From the NCBI GenBank assembly GCA_964580055.1, contig CAZOJI010000013.1, positions 27,074 through 91,073 of the forward strand: a stretch of 64,000 bases of DNA, given 5' to 3'. A program made the translations under genes and the position numbers. The notes below the pieces were generated by a model. It did no database searches. It was not told the origin of the DNA and saw only the letters and a program-made list of their open reading frames with translations. Origin of the DNA: JBDGYW01 sp964580055. GTDB taxonomy: Bacteria > Gemmatimonadota > Gemmatimonadetes > Gemmatimonadales > GWC2-71-9. Below are positions 62,716-64,000 of this stretch, piece by piece (position 1 is the stretch's first letter; each line of letters starts with the position of its first letter).

Positions 62716-63909
62716 ATGCCGAACTTCGAGTACACCGCACGCACTGCTACCGGGGAGGAATCCACGGGCACGATGGAGGCTGCCTCGAGGGAAGAGGTGG
62801 TACAGCAGCTCCGCAAGAATCGTATGCAGGTGGTGCGCATAAGAGAGAAAAAGAAACGCAAAACCGGCGGCCGCGTACCCACGCGCGACGTGGTCGTGTT
62901 CACGAGGCAGTTTGCCACGATGGTGAACTCCGGCCTTCCTCTCGTTCAGGCACTGGACATCCTGGCCAAACAGACCGAAAACCCGCAGCTCTCTGAGACC
63001 ACGAAACAGGTGGTGTACGATGTCGAGAGCGGCAACACGCTCGCCGATGCGCTCGAGAAACACCCCAGGGTGTTTTCACAGCTCTACGTAAACATGGTTG
63101 CGGCCGGCGAGGCCGGCGGTATTCTGGACACCATCATGTTGCGCCTCGCGACCTTCCTGGAGAAGAACGACGCTATCGTGCGCAAGGTGAAGGGCGCGAT
63201 GGTCTATCCGAGCGTGATCTTTTCAGTGGCGGGCATCTGCATCCTGGTATTGCTGATATTCGTGATTCCGACCTTTCAGGCGATGTTCTCTTCTGTGGGC
63301 ATCCCACTGCCGCTTCCCACGCGCATCGTGATTGGCCTCAGCGACTTTCTGCAGAACTTCTGGCTGATTCTCCTTGCTGCTGGGGTAGGAGCGTTTTTCG
63401 GAATCCGCGCGTACTACGCCACGGACAATGGCAGGCTGCTCATCGACAAGCTGATGCTTCAGATGCCGGTGTTGGGTGACCTGCTGCGCAAATCCGCGGT
63501 TTCGCGGTTCACACGCACCCTCGGGACGTTGCTCGCATCTGGGGTGTCGATCTTGGATGGACTCGAGATCACGGCGCGCACAGCGGGCAACCGCGTGATC
63601 CACGATGCCGTCATGGAATCGCGCGGGTCAATCGCGGGCGGTGACACGATCGCCGGGCCACTGGAAAAATCCCAGGTGTTTCCACCGATGGTAACTTCCA
63701 TGATCGCTGTCGGGGAAGCTACGGGGGGCCTGGACGAAATGCTGTCCAAGATCGCCGATTTCTACGACGATGAAGTCGATACCGCGGTCAGCACCCTGCT
63801 CTCCTTGCTGGAGCCGATAATGATCGTGTTCCTCGGTGTAATTGTCGGCGGGATGATTGTGGCCATGTATTTGCCCATCTTCGACATGATCAACGCGGTG
63901 CAGGCCTGA
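62716..63909 (+). CDS. pilC: Type IV pilus inner-membrane platform protein PilC
   Basis: A 397-residue protein with two T2SSF domains (FTRQFATMVNSGLPLVQALDIL and FTRTLGTLLASGVSILDGLEI) and three transmembrane segments. It anchors the PilB/PilT motors. It follows pilT by 18 bases; the terminator 29 bases beyond its stop suggests it ends the operon. Confidence 0.95.
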   Translation: MPNFEYTARTATGEESTGTMEAASREEVVQQLRKNRMQVVRIREKKKRKTGGRVPTRDVVVFTRQFATMVNSGLPLVQALDILAKQTENPQLSETTKQVVYDVESGNTLADALEKHPRVFSQLYVNMVAAGEAGGILDTIMLRLATFLEKNDAIVRKVKGAMVYPSVIFSVAGICILVLLIFVIPTFQAMFSSVGIPLPLPTRIVIGLSDFLQNFWLILLAAGVGAFFGIRAYYATDNGRLLIDKLMLQMPVLGDLLRKSAVSRFTRTLGTLLASGVSILDGLEITARTAGNRVIHDAVMESRGSIAGGDTIAGPLEKSQVFPPMVTSMIAVGEATGGLDEMLSKIADFYDDEVDTAVSTLLSLLEPIMIVFLGVIVGGMIVAMYLPIFDMINAVQA

Positions 63910-63937
63910 GCGACGGGAAACCAAATCAACACTTCCT

Positions 63938-63967
63938 GGGGCTCGCAGAAGGTTGCGGGCCCTTTTT
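63938..63967 (+). terminator. Rho-independent terminator of the pil operon
   Basis: GGGCTCGCA pairs with TGCGGGCCC (one T-G pair), with a short loop, and is followed by TTTTT. It lies 29 bases after the pilC stop. Confidence 0.7.
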
Positions 63968-64000
63968 GTTCCCAGGCTAATGCCACCCCGGGGCGCTAGC

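Overview
This 64 kb window is a chromosomal segment from a high-GC, Gram-negative (diderm) bacterium, most likely a Gemmatimonadota member or a close FCB-superphylum relative. The evidence is an LptF/LptG pair, a 2063-residue SprA-like outer-membrane protein, several Sec/lipobox lipoproteins, PknB-type Ser/Thr kinases with TPR tails, paired amidohydrolases and type IV pilus ATPases. This placement is inferred from gene content; no rRNA or tRNA gene was seen.

Layout. 1-3.4 kb: an NHLP-type peptide-export unit (C39 peptidase/ABC transporter cut by the left edge, HlyD-like adaptor, degenerate cyclic-nucleotide-binding protein) with a divergent HTH regulator. 3.4-8.4 kb: a minus-strand block with a histidine phosphatase, csp-infA, rhomboid protease, TPR protein, periplasmic cyclophilin and a Tat-targeted alanine-racemase-like enzyme. 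That last gene diverges from a lysine-2,3-aminomutase-like radical SAM gene (8.7-10.1 kb). 10.2-14.6 kb: two overlapping secreted amidohydrolase genes. 14.7-17 kb: moaD, moaE, trmL, mdh. 17-20 kb: an in-frame ADH-DinB open frame, hslR and a secreted hypothetical. 20-25 kb: decayed fragments, an aromatic amino acid decarboxylase, an Nramp-like transporter and a zinc dehydrogenase. 25-30 kb: a small lipoprotein/DUF900-type hydrolase cluster, a diguanylate cyclase and a Na+/solute symporter with an unlisted 39-residue membrane partner.

30-36.8 kb is the accessory part: a kinase N-terminal stub at one end, a kinase C-lobe stub at the other, and between them an unknown protein, a complete kinase-TPR protein, an unknown membrane protein and a PG-binding/CHAP endolysin-like protein. 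36.9-43.9 kb: lipoprotein, TPR protein, M16 peptidase, cyclic-nucleotide-binding protein, CDP-alcohol phosphatidyltransferase and beta-barrel proteins. 43.9-48.7 kb: a redox/cytochrome c maturation operon (DsbA-like, VKOR, STAS, ccmA, ccmB, ccmC, a 36-residue ccmD, V4R-like protein). 48.7-59 kb: NhaC-type antiporter, lptG-lptF, and divergent SprA. 59-64 kb: ComEA-like protein and pilB-pilT-pilC, closed by a terminator.

Short intergenic repeats recur: two copies share a 22/23-base word and form long inverted repeats (19.2 and 22.3 kb), and a 9-base word AGTAGGGAG recurs at three gene junctions. The best candidates for a second look are the ADH-DinB open frame, the kinase-flanked island, the Tat-racemase/radical-SAM pair, the degenerate amidohydrolases, the SprA homologue and the two small genes that standard calling would miss.
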